Source of the DNA: Pelomonas nitida
Lineage (GTDB): Bacteria; Pseudomonadota; Gammaproteobacteria; Burkholderiales; Burkholderiaceae_C
Length of the DNA stretch: 64,000 bases
Assembly (NCBI RefSeq): GCF_043555975.1
Contig: NZ_JBIGIA010000003.1
Coordinates: 307,356 to 371,355 of the forward strand
Direction of reading: 5' to 3'
Both the position numbers and the translations under genes were made by a program. Each line of letters starts with the position of its first letter. Within the stretch, counting starts at the first letter, position 1. Positions 34,470 to 43,393 of this stretch are shown here, piece by piece. The notes below the pieces were generated by a model that was given only the letters and a program-made list of their open reading frames with translations, ran no database searches and was not told the DNA's origin.

Positions 34470-35393
34470 ATGGCCTCGTTGGACCGCTTTCCGCTGCACT
34501 ACCTCGCTGCCTTCCGTGCGGCCGCCCAGACGCAGAACCTGCGGGCTGCGGCGGAGAGCCTGCACCTGACGCACAGCGCCGTCAGCCAGCAGATCCGCGG
34601 GCTGGAGGAGCAACTGGGTTTCGAGCTGTTCACCCGGCAGGGGCGGCGCCTGACGCTCAACCCCGCCGGGCAGGCCCTGCAGCGGGCCGTGATCAAGATG
34701 TTCGCGGAGCTGCAAAGCGGCGTGCTGGCAGCCACGCAGGCCCACGGCAAGGCCGCGCAGACGCTGCGCGTGACCGCCCTGCCCTCGTTCGCGCAGCGCT
34801 GGCTGATGCCGCGGCTGCCGCGCTGGCAGGCACTGCAGCCCTGCATCTCGCTGGATCTGCACACCTCGCAGCAGGTGGTGGACCTGGAGCGCGAGCGCTT
34901 TCACCTCGGGCTGCGGGTGGGGCGCGGGCCGTGGCCAGGAATGATCACCGAGCCCCTGTTCCATTCACCGCTGATCGCCGTCGCCGCGCCGGCTCTCGCG
35001 CACCGGCTCATCGGCCTGCCCGCACCCGCCTTGCTGGAGGAGCCGCTACTGGGCGACACGGAGGAATGGCAGCGCTGGTTTGCGGGCACCGGCGTGCAGG
35101 CCGAGCCGGTTGTCGTCGCGAGCTTCAACGACGCGGGCGTGCTGCTGCAGGCTGGCGAGCAGGGCATGGGCATCGCGCTGGCCCGCGAGCTGCTGGCCGC
35201 CGACGCCCTGCTGGACGGCCGGCTCGTGCGCGTGCATGCGCACAGCGTCGACCTGGACGCCACGCGCGACTACCAGATCGTCTACCCGGAGCCGCTGCGC
35301 AGCGACCCCGCCCTGCGCGCCTTCTGCGACTGGCTGCACGCCGAGATGGCCACGCTGCAACAACGGCTCAGCGAAGCCGCACGCCCCGCCTGA
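34470..35393 (+). CDS. GcvA-like LysR family regulator
   Basis: LysR-type regulator, 307 aa. The N-terminus LPLHYLAAFRAAAQTQNLRA-like segment (here PLHYLAAFRAAAQTQNLR) and HTH region HLTHSAVSQQIRGLEEQLG are typical of the GcvA/AmpR branch. The effector domain has the branch pattern LRVTALPSFAQRWLMPRL. GcvA-like proteins control diverse targets; the divergent small exported protein is the obvious candidate here. It converges with hemW, 6 bp away. Confidence 0.88.
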   Translation: MASLDRFPLHYLAAFRAAAQTQNLRAAAESLHLTHSAVSQQIRGLEEQLGFELFTRQGRRLTLNPAGQALQRAVIKMFAELQSGVLAATQAHGKAAQTLRVTALPSFAQRWLMPRLPRWQALQPCISLDLHTSQQVVDLERERFHLGLRVGRGPWPGMITEPLFHSPLIAVAAPALAHRLIGLPAPALLEEPLLGDTEEWQRWFAGTGVQAEPVVVASFNDAGVLLQAGEQGMGIALARELLAADALLDGRLVRVHAHSVDLDATRDYQIVYPEPLRSDPALRAFCDWLHAEMATLQQRLSEAARPA

Positions 35394-35399
35394 GCCTGA

Positions 35400-36584
35400 T
35401 CACAGGAACAGCTGCTGGAGGTCGCTGAGGAAATCGAACCCGCGCGGTGTGGGCTGGATGCGGGCGGCATCCGCGGTCAACAGCCCGCGGCCGCGCGCCG
35501 TCTCCAGCGCACGGGCGATGCTGGACGGCGGCAGCCCCGTCCGCTCCAGGAATTGCTGCACCGTGACGCCGTCCTTCAGGCGCAACGCGTTGAGCATGAA
35601 CTCGAACGGCAGGTCCTTGCGCGCCACCTCGTGCTCGTTGCTGACCTTGTCCGCCTGCGCCATGAAGGCCGCCGGCTCGCGCCAACGCACCTGCCGCAGC
35701 ACCCGGTGCGGGAAGCTCAGCTTGCTGTGTGCACCGGCCCCGATGCCAAGGTAGTCGCCGAACTGCCAGTAATTGAGGTTGTGCGCGCAGCGATGACCGT
35801 CGCGTGCGTAGGCCGAGACTTCGTAGCGCGACAGACCCGCGCCGCCCGTGCGCTCGGTGATGAGGTCCAGCATGTCGCTGGCCAGGTCCGGGTCGGGCAG
35901 TTGCTCGGGCGTTCGCGTCGCGAACACCGTGTTGGGCTCGATCGTCAGGTGATAGATGGACAGGTGCGGCGGCTGAAAGCTCAGCGCCGTGTCCAGCTCG
36001 CGCGCCAGGTCATCGAGCGTCTGGCCCGGCAGCGCGTACATCAGGTCGAGGTTCCAGGTCTCGAAAGCCCCGGCGGCCTCGGCCAGCGCCTCGCGCGCCT
36101 GCGTCGCGCTGTGCACGCGACCGAGCGTCTTGAGCTGCGCATCGTCGAAGCTCTGCACGCCAACGGACAGCCGCGTGACGCCCGCCCGCCGGAAACCGCT
36201 AAAACGCTCGCGCTCGAACGTGCCAGGGTTGGCCTCCAGCGTGATCTCGCAGCCCGGCTCCAGCGGCAGACGGGCGCGGATGTCGGAGATCAACTGCGCG
36301 ATCTGCTCGGGGTCGAACAGGCTGGGCGTGCCGCCACCGATGAAGATGCTGACCACCGGCCGGCCCCAGATCAACGGCAGCGCAGCCTCGAGGTCGGCAC
36401 GCAAGGCGGCCAGATAGGCGTCGGCCGTGTCGCTCGCCAGCGCGCCGTTCTTGACCTCATGGGAATTGAAGTCGCAATAGGGGCACTTGCGCAGACACCA
36501 CGGCAGGTGCACGTACAGCGCCAGCGGCGGCAGCGCGGGCAGTTGCAGGGTGCCCGGGCGCATCAGATGAACGAGATCAGCCAT
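35400..36584 (-). CDS. hemW: radical SAM heme chaperone HemW
   Basis: Radical SAM protein, 394 aa, formerly called 'oxygen-independent coproporphyrinogen III oxidase-like'. The [4Fe-4S] motif is CLRKCPYCDF; IGGGTPSLF and the HemN C-terminal domain follow. It lacks the extra N-terminal segment of HemN, which fits HemW, a heme-insertion chaperone for respiratory proteins. It is the last gene of rph-rdgB-hemW (gaps of 5 and 7 bp), a conserved order in betaproteobacteria. Confidence 0.93.
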   Translation of the reverse strand: MADLVHLMRPGTLQLPALPPLALYVHLPWCLRKCPYCDFNSHEVKNGALASDTADAYLAALRADLEAALPLIWGRPVVSIFIGGGTPSLFDPEQIAQLISDIRARLPLEPGCEITLEANPGTFERERFSGFRRAGVTRLSVGVQSFDDAQLKTLGRVHSATQAREALAEAAGAFETWNLDLMYALPGQTLDDLARELDTALSFQPPHLSIYHLTIEPNTVFATRTPEQLPDPDLASDMLDLITERTGGAGLSRYEVSAYARDGHRCAHNLNYWQFGDYLGIGAGAHSKLSFPHRVLRQVRWREPAAFMAQADKVSNEHEVARKDLPFEFMLNALRLKDGVTVQQFLERTGLPPSSIARALETARGRGLLTADAARIQPTPRGFDFLSDLQQLFL

Positions 36585-36591
36585 GTGCGGC

Positions 36592-37197
36592 TCAGCCGAG
36601 GTGCCAGACCTCGCGGAACTGCACCATCAACTGCGCGGCCGCCAGCGCCCGATGGCTGTGGCGGTTCTTGACCTCCGCCGACAGGCTGGCCACCGAGCCG
36701 CCCAGCGGGGCAATCTGCATCAGCGGGTCATAGCCGAAACCGCCCGCGCCGCTGGGCTGGGCGAGGATCTCCCCGGCCCAGCGCCCCATCGCGATCAACG
36801 GTTCGGGATCGTCGGCGCTGCGCACGGCCACCAGCGCACACACGAAGCGCGCACGGCGGTCGGCCACACTGGTGAGCTCGCGCAGCAGCCGCTCGTTGTT
36901 GGCCGCATCGCTCTTCTCGCCGCCGGCATCCAGCGCATAACGCGCCGACCGCACGCCCGGCGCCCCGCCCAGCGCGTCCACGCTCAGGCCGGAATCGTCC
37001 GCCAGCGCGGGCAGGCCGCTCGCGCGGGCTGCGTGGCGCGCCTTGGCGAGCGCGTTCTCGGCGAAGGTCTCGAACGGCTCCTCGGCCTCCGGGATGCCCA
37101 GTCTGCCCTGCGTGACCAGCTCGATGCCCAGCGGCGCGAACAGCGCCTGCAGTTCGACCAGCTTCTTGGCGTTGTTGGAGGCCAGGACCAGCTTCAT
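36592..37197 (-). CDS. rdgB: XTP/dITP diphosphatase (RdgB/HAM1 family)
   Basis: 201 aa. House-cleaning pyrophosphatase that removes dITP, dXTP and XTP from the nucleotide pool. Hallmarks: LASNNAKKLVEL at the N-terminus, FAENALAKARHA, ADDSGLSVDALGG, PGVRSARYA and GGFGYDPL. The start at 37197 gives the family N-terminus MKLVLASNN. It lies between rph and hemW in the same operon. Confidence 0.95.
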   Translation of the reverse strand: MKLVLASNNAKKLVELQALFAPLGIELVTQGRLGIPEAEEPFETFAENALAKARHAARASGLPALADDSGLSVDALGGAPGVRSARYALDAGGEKSDAANNERLLRELTSVADRRARFVCALVAVRSADDPEPLIAMGRWAGEILAQPSGAGGFGYDPLMQIAPLGGSVASLSAEVKNRHSHRALAAAQLMVQFREVWHLG

Positions 37198-37202
37198 GCG
37201 CG

Positions 37203-37934
37203 TCAGCCTCGCAGCGCGGCCTGCTGCGCCACCAGCAGCTCGCGAATGCCCTTGTCGGCCAGGTCGAGCAACTGGTTCATCTCGTCCCGCGTGAACACGA
37301 CGCCCTCGGCGGTACCTTGCAGCTCGACGAAGCCACCGGAGCCCGTCATGACGACGTTCATGTCGGTGTCGCAGGCCGAGTCTTCGGTGTATTCCAGGTC
37401 CAGCAGCGGCGTGCCGTCGACGATGCCGACCGAGATGGCCGCCACGGAATCCTTGATCGGCGAGCGCGACAGCTTGCTGTCGGCCAGCAGCCGGTTCACC
37501 GCTTCCTGGGCTGCCACGAACGCGCCGGTGATGGCCGCCGTGCGCGTGCCGCCATCGGCCTGCAGCACGTCGCAGTCCAGCGTGATGGTGCGCTCGCCCA
37601 GCGCGGCCAGGTCGAACACGGCGCGCAGCGAACGACCGATCAGGCGCTGGATCTCCTGCGTGCGGCCGCTCTGCTTGCCCTTGGCGGCCTCGCGATCGCT
37701 GCGGGTGTGCGTGGCGCGCGGCAGCATGCCGTATTCGGCCGTCACCCAGCCCTCGCCCGAGCCCCGCTTGTGAGGCGGCACGCGCTCTTCGACGGACGCC
37801 GTGCAGAGCACGCGGGTCGCGCCGAACTCGATGAGCACGGAGCCTTCGGCATGCTTGGTGAAGCCACGCGTGATGCGCACCGGGCGCAGCTGATTGGCAG
37901 CGCGGCCGGCGCTGCGCGTGAAGGTGTTGGTCAT
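37203..37934 (-). CDS. rph: ribonuclease PH
   Basis: Phosphorolytic 3'-5' exoribonuclease of 243 aa that trims tRNA 3' ends. Family motifs: RSAGRAANQLRPV at the start, GSVLIEFGATRVLCTASVEE, GWVTAEYGMLPRATHTR, the phosphate-binding EIQRLIGRSLRAV and DCDVLQADGGTRTAAITG. Full length. First gene of rph-rdgB-hemW, 82 bp downstream of the PP2C phosphatase gene. Confidence 0.96.
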   Translation of the reverse strand: MTNTFTRSAGRAANQLRPVRITRGFTKHAEGSVLIEFGATRVLCTASVEERVPPHKRGSGEGWVTAEYGMLPRATHTRSDREAAKGKQSGRTQEIQRLIGRSLRAVFDLAALGERTITLDCDVLQADGGTRTAAITGAFVAAQEAVNRLLADSKLSRSPIKDSVAAISVGIVDGTPLLDLEYTEDSACDTDMNVVMTGSGGFVELQGTAEGVVFTRDEMNQLLDLADKGIRELLVAQQAALRG

Positions 37935-38016
37935 GATGAAGCTGGTGAAAGGGAACGCCCGACGGCGCTCCTGCGCGCAGCGCCCTCCCCGGTGGGGAGC
38001 GGCGCTGCACCGGGAC

Positions 38017-38940
38017 TCATTCGTTGTTGCCCTGCCGGCGGTTCAGGCCGCGGCCGGACTGGCGGATGACTTCGTTGATCTCGCGCACCGAACGTTCGAT
38101 CTCTTCGTCGTCCATCGCGGCGACGGCATCAACATCCAGAGGGCCCTGGATGGTGGAGGCGAACCCGGAGTTGCCAAGGTTCTGTGTGGTGTCGCCGTCG
38201 GGGTCACCCATCCCCTCCCATTCGACGGACAGCACCGTGACGTTGTCCCCCCGCTCGCCGCCGCGACGCAAGGCGTGCTCGACGAGATCAGGGACAGCCT
38301 CGGAGATGGACTGATCGGCCAACTGCTGGACGATCTCGTGATCTTCCACGCTACCCCACAGGCCATCGGAGCACAGCAGCAGGCGGTCCGAGGCTTCCAT
38401 GATGACCGGCCCCTGGCAGTCCACCATCGGCTTGCCCGGGCTGCCCAGGCAGGTGAACAACACGTTGCGGTTGAACGGCTCCGCACCGCGCGCGACGCGG
38501 CCCAGCGCCTCCTGCAGCTCGGAGTAGGAATGGTCGCGCGTGCGGGCGATCAGCTTGCCGCCCCGCACGAGATAGAGCCGGGAATCACCGCAATGCGCCC
38601 ACCAAGCCTGGTTGCCCTGGATGATGCAGGCCACCACGGTGGTGCGCGGCGTGTCTGACAGGCCCTTGCTCTCCGCGTAGCGCAACAGTTGCTGATGCGC
38701 GATGACGATGGTGTCCTGCAGGAAGCGCAACGGGTTTTCGAGCACCGGGCGGGCGTCCTGCTGGAACAAGGTCGCCAACGTCTGCAGCGCGATCTGCGCC
38801 GCAACCTCACCTTCGGGATGCCCCCCCATGCCGTCCGCCAAAGCGAACAGGCCCGCTTCCCGCGTGTAGCAATAGCCCATGCGGTCTTCGTTGGTCTCGC
38901 GACCGCCGCGGCGGCTGACTTGAAAGACGCTGAACTTCAC
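38017..38940 (-). CDS. PP2C-family serine/threonine protein phosphatase
   Basis: 307 aa. PP2C metal-binding motifs are ETNEDRMG, ALADGMGGHPEGE, CGDSRLY, LLCSDGLWG and GERGDNVTVL, so the catalytic domain (1-240) looks complete. The C-terminal 65 residues are acidic (DDEEIERSVREINEVIRQ) and outside the domain. It likely reverses phosphorylation by the kinase encoded 80 bp upstream on the same strand. This kinase-phosphatase pair next to yicC and rph is a conserved betaproteobacterial block with unclear physiological targets. Confidence 0.93.
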   Translation of the reverse strand: MKFSVFQVSRRGGRETNEDRMGYCYTREAGLFALADGMGGHPEGEVAAQIALQTLATLFQQDARPVLENPLRFLQDTIVIAHQQLLRYAESKGLSDTPRTTVVACIIQGNQAWWAHCGDSRLYLVRGGKLIARTRDHSYSELQEALGRVARGAEPFNRNVLFTCLGSPGKPMVDCQGPVIMEASDRLLLCSDGLWGSVEDHEIVQQLADQSISEAVPDLVEHALRRGGERGDNVTVLSVEWEGMGDPDGDTTQNLGNSGFASTIQGPLDVDAVAAMDDEEIERSVREINEVIRQSGRGLNRRQGNNE

Positions 38941-39019
38941 GCCAAGGCTCCGAACGAACCGTCACCCAGACGGCAAGGTGCCGCCTCGACAGGCGGCAAA
39001 AAAAAGGGCGGGAGCCGGC

Positions 39020-39988
39020 TCAAGCCTTCGCTCCCGACTTCAGGTTTTCCAACTGGAGCTTGAGGCGCTCGCTGAAGCTGAGCTTGGTATAGCGCCTTTC
39101 GGTCTCGCGGGCGAGTTCCTTCTGAAGCGCAAACACGCTCTGCGGACGCGCCAGCGGGTCCAGCGACATGCACCACTCGGTCACCTCAAGCAGGTTGTCG
39201 GAGTAGACATTGCGAAGCCGCGACAGGCTCAGATTGAGCCGGTCCTTCTCCAGGCGCTGCGGCGCATCGTTGGGCGGATAGCCCTGCATGCACGCATAGA
39301 TACAGGCGCCGATCGCGTAGATGTCGGTCCACGGGCCCAGCGAGCCGTCACGGCGATACATCTCCGGCGCAGCAAAGCCCGGCGTGTACATCGGCCGGAT
39401 GAAGTTGCCTTCCTTGCTCAGCACCTCGCGCGCAGCGCCGAAGTCCAGCAGCACCGCCTTGTTGTCGTTGGTGATGAAGATGTTGGCCGGCTTGATGTCC
39501 AGGTGCAGCATCTTGTGCTGGTGCACGATGCGCAGGCCACGCAGGATCTCGTCGAAGAGGCTACGGATGGTCGACTCACGGAAGACCTTGTCGCGCTTCA
39601 TGTCGCGCGCGGTCACGATGAAATCCTGCAAGGTGTCCCCCTGCAGGTAATTCATGACCATGTAGACGGTCTCGTTCTCGCGCAGGAAATTCAGCACCGA
39701 CACGACGCTCGGGTGCGAAATCTGGGCGAGCGAACGCCCTTCCTCAAAGAAGCTCTTCAAGCCAAGCCGGTACAGCGGCTGCTTTTCGGGTTTGACGCGA
39801 GGCGTCAACTCTCCAGGAGAGCGCTCGGCCAGCGACGAGGGCAGATATTCCTTCAACGCGACGAGGTGGTGGTCCGGATCTTCGGCGAGGTAAACCACGC
39901 CAAAACCGCCTGCCGCCAGTCGCTTGATGATCTGATAGCCCCCAACCACCGTGCCTGCGGGCAAGGGCGCCGGCTTCGGCTTGGACAT
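39020..39988 (-). CDS. serine/threonine protein kinase (Hanks type)
   Basis: 322 aa. Subdomains: Gly loop LAAGGFGVVYLA, Lys in VALKEYL, catalytic loop HLDIKPANI, DFG in LLDFGAAREV and APE in AAPEMY. The usual HRD is HLD here, so it is a non-RD kinase, where Leu replaces Arg before the catalytic Asp. No transmembrane or PASTA segment follows; the C-terminus is a short charged tail. It is probably cytosolic. Divergent from yicC (31 bp) and upstream of the PP2C gene. Confidence 0.93.
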   Translation of the reverse strand: MSKPKPAPLPAGTVVGGYQIIKRLAAGGFGVVYLAEDPDHHLVALKEYLPSSLAERSPGELTPRVKPEKQPLYRLGLKSFFEEGRSLAQISHPSVVSVLNFLRENETVYMVMNYLQGDTLQDFIVTARDMKRDKVFRESTIRSLFDEILRGLRIVHQHKMLHLDIKPANIFITNDNKAVLLDFGAAREVLSKEGNFIRPMYTPGFAAPEMYRRDGSLGPWTDIYAIGACIYACMQGYPPNDAPQRLEKDRLNLSLSRLRNVYSDNLLEVTEWCMSLDPLARPQSVFALQKELARETERRYTKLSFSERLKLQLENLKSGAKA

Positions 39989-40019
39989 AATCGCGTTTTG
40001 TCTGTTTTGCGAGTGCGAA

Positions 40020-40937
40020 ATGCCAGTCTACAGCATGACCGGGTACGCCAATTCCGTGGCGCAGCCCCCTAAAGCCGAGGACGGCACCAGTAATTCCGCC
40101 CAAGCCTCGGTCAGTGTTGAGTTGCGGTCGGTCAATGGCCGGTTCCTTGACCTCTCCATGCGCATGCCCGAAGAGCTGCGCGGGCTGGAGCCCCAGTTGC
40201 GCGAACTCATCGCTGCGCGATTCAAGCGCGGCAAGATCGAGTTGCGCATCAACACCCAGCGCGAGACCGACAGCGCCTGGCCGCAGCCGCAGCCGGAACA
40301 GCTGACGCGACTGGCCAACCTGGAGGCCAAGGTGCTGGCCTGGCTGCCCCACGCCGCCCCGCTGTCCGTGCACGAAACCTTGAACTGGTGCAAGAGCGGC
40401 GCAGCCGTGCCGGCACAGCTCGACGGCGCCACCCTCGAAGCGGCGCGGGCCTGCATCGAGGGCCTTGCCGAATCACGTGAGCGCGAGGGCGAGAAACTGG
40501 TCGCCATCCTGACCGAGCGCATCCAGCGCCTGCGCGCCCTCGCGGACGAAGCCGAGCCACTGCTCCCCGCGGTCGTGGCCCGCCAGCAGCAACGCTTCCT
40601 CGAACGCTGGGAGGAAGCACTCAACGCCACCGGCGCCGCCAGTTCGGTGCCGCAGGCGACCCTGCAAGAGCGCGCCCTGGGCGAGGCCGCCGCCTTCGCC
40701 ATCCGCATCGACGTCGCCGAGGAACTGGCGCGACTGCGCGCCCACCTCGACGAACTGAGCCGCCTGCTCAAAAAAGGCGGCGAGCTCGGCAAGCGGCTGG
40801 ACTTTCTGATCCAGGAACTGCACCGCGAGGCCAACACGCTGGGCTCCAAGTCTGCCGCGCTGGAGCTGACCAACATCTCCGTGGAGATGAAGGTCGCCAT
40901 CGAGCAGATGCGCGAACAGGTTCAGAACATCGAGTGA
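40020..40937 (+). CDS. yicC: YicC/YloC family endoribonuclease
   Basis: 305 aa. The family N-terminus VYSMTGYANS, ELRSVNGRFLDLSMRMP, FKRGKIELRI, and the C-terminal ELSRLLKKGGELGKRLDFLI and NTLGSKSAALELTNISVEMK match YicC. YicC homologues are endoribonucleases acting in sRNA/mRNA turnover. The start at 40020 gives the typical MPVYSMTGYA. Divergent from the protein kinase gene. Confidence 0.93.
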   Translation: MPVYSMTGYANSVAQPPKAEDGTSNSAQASVSVELRSVNGRFLDLSMRMPEELRGLEPQLRELIAARFKRGKIELRINTQRETDSAWPQPQPEQLTRLANLEAKVLAWLPHAAPLSVHETLNWCKSGAAVPAQLDGATLEAARACIEGLAESREREGEKLVAILTERIQRLRALADEAEPLLPAVVARQQQRFLERWEEALNATGAASSVPQATLQERALGEAAAFAIRIDVAEELARLRAHLDELSRLLKKGGELGKRLDFLIQELHREANTLGSKSAALELTNISVEMKVAIEQMREQVQNIE

Positions 40938-41019
40938 TGCAAGTTCGGCGATGCCCGCGATCACGACGGGCATCGTCGGGCGCCCAGGCGCTGCACGAAT
41001 GAAGAACGCAGCCGCCATG

Positions 41020-41047
41020 AAAAACGGCAGCGTGACCGCTGCCGTGC
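41020..41047 (-). terminator. terminator of the S46 peptidase gene
   Basis: Read on the minus strand, stem GGCAGCG / CGCTGCC is followed by GTTTTTC. It is 41 bp beyond the peptidase stop. A second hairpin (GCCCGCCA / TGGCGGGC, 41060-41079) precedes it without a T-run. Confidence 0.75.
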
Positions 41048-41087
41048 TGGGGTGACAAGGCCCGCCATTGGTGGCGGGCTTGCTTGA

Positions 41088-43283
41088 TTACTTGACGCCC
41101 ATTTCGTCCAGCAGTCGCGTCGTCTTGTCGACGGTGCTCATCTGCCACAGCATGTAGCGCGAGTCCAGGCAGATGCTGCGGACCATCTTGGGGTTGAAGT
41201 CCCAATCGGAGATGACCGCGTCCAGCGTGCCGTCGAACAGCAGGCCCACCAGTTCGCCCTTCTTGTTGAGCACTGGGCTGCCGGAGTTGCCGCCCGTGGT
41301 GTCCAAGGTGGCAAGGAAGTTCACCGGCACCGAGTTCAGCGGCTTGACGAGGTAGTCGCCGAAGTTGCGCGCCTTGATGGCCGCCAGCTGTTCTGCCGGC
41401 GCGTTGAACTCGCCGCCGGCCTCGTCCGGGCCCTTGTGCTTGGCGACGATGCCGTCCACCGTCGTGAAGGGCTTCCAGGTCTCGCCGTCACGGCCGATGT
41501 CACGGCCCTGCACCTTGCCGAAGCTGATGCGCAGCGTGCTGTTGGCGTCCGGGTAGACGGCCTCACCGCGGCTGGCGTGGTAGTCGATCATGGCCTGCTG
41601 CACGCCCGCATAGGCCTTCTGCAGCTTGCCGGCGAGTTCCTTGTCGCGGTTCTCGCGGCGCTCGTCGTCCTCGTACAGCGCCACGGCCGCCTTGATGAAG
41701 GCGTCGTCGCTGGCCTTGAAGGCGGCCACATCCTTGTCCAGCCAGGCCATGCGCGTGGCGGTGTCAGACAGCTTGCTGGCGGCGTAGAGGGGGTCCAGCT
41801 GGGCGCGGATGCTGGCCTCGTCCTGGCCGGCCTTCAGGCTCAGCGCGCTCAGCCAGGCGGCGTCGAGCGTGCCGGCAGGCTGGGTCAGGTACTGGGCCAG
41901 GAAGTGCGCCACCAGGCGTTTGTCGCTCTGCTCGTCGTAGCGGCGGTCCAGCGATTGCAGACCGGCCTTCAGGCGCGGCAGGTCGCGGTCCTGGTAGCCG
42001 CTCTTGCGCTCGGCGTCAGGCTTGGTGCGCTCCTGGGCCAGCTGATAGAGCTGGCGGGCCGAGTTCAGCATGGACGGGGCCATGAAGTTCATCAGCAGCT
42101 CGGCACGCGCGATGCCCTGGCGCTCGGCCAGCAGGCTTTCGGTGGCGGCCAGGTCGGCGCCGTACTTGGCCTGGCGCTCGGGCGTGGCATTCACCCAGGC
42201 CTTGAGCTTGGCGAACTCGGCCTGCTTGCGGGCCAGGATGTCGCTGCCTTCCCAGCTCTGCTGCTGGCCGGTGAGGTTCTTGTAGTAGTTCTGCAGGCCC
42301 TGCATGCGCGAGGCCATCTTGATCTCGCCATCGCGACGGCCGGCGGTCTCGGCCTTGATGAGGGCGATGGACTCACCCATGGCCTTGACCATGGCCGGCT
42401 GCTGCCAGCCGAAGGCGAAGTCGACCTCGGTCGGCAGGCGGTGGCGGTTGGTGCGGCCGGGGTAGCCGGTCACCATGACGAAGTCGCCCTCGTTCAGCGG
42501 GCTGGTCTTGGGCGACGCGACCTGCAGGTGCAGCTTGGGCACGTAGGGCTTGTTGTCCTTGCTGAAGTCGGCCGGCTTGCCGTCCGGGCCCACGTAGGCG
42601 CGGTAGAAGCTGTAGTCGCCGGTGTGGCGCGGCCACATCCAGTTGTCGGCGTCGCCGCCGAACAGGCCCACGCCGGTGGCCGGTGCATGCACCAGGCGCA
42701 CGTCGCGGATCTCCATCTGCTTGATGAGCTGGTACTGCAGGCCGCCGAAGAACGGATAGACGTTGCAGCGGTGGCCCTTGTCGGCCTCGCAGGCAGCGAC
42801 CAGCTGCTTCTCGCCGGACTCGATGGCGTCGGTGCGGGCCTTGCCGGTCAGCGCCAGCGTCTTGGCGTTCAGGATGTCGGCCGTCACGTCCTTCATGTCG
42901 ACGGTGACGAGGATGCGGCTGCCCGGCGCGGCCGGCAGTTCATCGGCCAGCGTGGCGGCGTAGAAGCCGGTCTTCAGCAGGTCGCGGTCGGGCTTGGAGT
43001 TGTACTGGATGCTGCCGTAGGCGCAGTGGTGGTTGGTGACCACCAGGCCCTGCGGCGACACGAAGCTGGCCGTGCAGCCGCCCAGCGAGACGACGGCGCC
43101 CATCGGGAAGGCGGTCAGATCCTTGAGCTTGGCCGGGTCCAGCGCCAGGCCGCCGGCCTTCAGCGCCTTGGAGATCTGCGGCAGTTGCTTGGGCATCCAC
43201 ATGCCTTCGTCGGCATGGGCGGACGTGGCGGCAAACGCGGCCATCGCAGCGGCGGCCAGCAGCGTGAGGGAATGACGTGTCAT
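41088..43283 (-). CDS. S46 family serine dipeptidyl-peptidase
   Basis: 731 aa with a signal peptide ending AHA/DEG. Peptidase family S46 (DPP7/DPP11): the mature start DEGMWMPKQLPQI, catalytic His in VTNHHCAYGS, catalytic Asp region GGDADNWMWPRHTGD and catalytic Ser in TTGGNSGSPVL are all visible. Downstream, LLFDGTLDAVISDW has Gly at the position that is Arg in Asp/Glu-specific DPP11, suggesting DPP7-like preference for hydrophobic P1 residues. The enzyme would release dipeptides in the periplasm for uptake. Stand-alone gene with its own terminator. Confidence 0.93.
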   Translation of the reverse strand: MTRHSLTLLAAAAMAAFAATSAHADEGMWMPKQLPQISKALKAGGLALDPAKLKDLTAFPMGAVVSLGGCTASFVSPQGLVVTNHHCAYGSIQYNSKPDRDLLKTGFYAATLADELPAAPGSRILVTVDMKDVTADILNAKTLALTGKARTDAIESGEKQLVAACEADKGHRCNVYPFFGGLQYQLIKQMEIRDVRLVHAPATGVGLFGGDADNWMWPRHTGDYSFYRAYVGPDGKPADFSKDNKPYVPKLHLQVASPKTSPLNEGDFVMVTGYPGRTNRHRLPTEVDFAFGWQQPAMVKAMGESIALIKAETAGRRDGEIKMASRMQGLQNYYKNLTGQQQSWEGSDILARKQAEFAKLKAWVNATPERQAKYGADLAATESLLAERQGIARAELLMNFMAPSMLNSARQLYQLAQERTKPDAERKSGYQDRDLPRLKAGLQSLDRRYDEQSDKRLVAHFLAQYLTQPAGTLDAAWLSALSLKAGQDEASIRAQLDPLYAASKLSDTATRMAWLDKDVAAFKASDDAFIKAAVALYEDDERRENRDKELAGKLQKAYAGVQQAMIDYHASRGEAVYPDANSTLRISFGKVQGRDIGRDGETWKPFTTVDGIVAKHKGPDEAGGEFNAPAEQLAAIKARNFGDYLVKPLNSVPVNFLATLDTTGGNSGSPVLNKKGELVGLLFDGTLDAVISDWDFNPKMVRSICLDSRYMLWQMSTVDKTTRLLDEMGVK

Positions 43284-43393
43284 GAAGCGGTTCGACAAAA
43301 AGACGAAACCGCGAGCGTACCTTGTGGCGGCCGGTGGAGCCGCGTGTGGAAAGACAGCCGCCCCCTCGGGAAAGCCCTGGCTCTGGCTGCGCG

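Noticed and set aside
38980..39005. Rho-independent terminator after the protein kinase gene
   Set aside because: The T-run lies before the hairpin in the direction of transcription, and there is no plus-strand gene for it to end; reported only as an odd structure.
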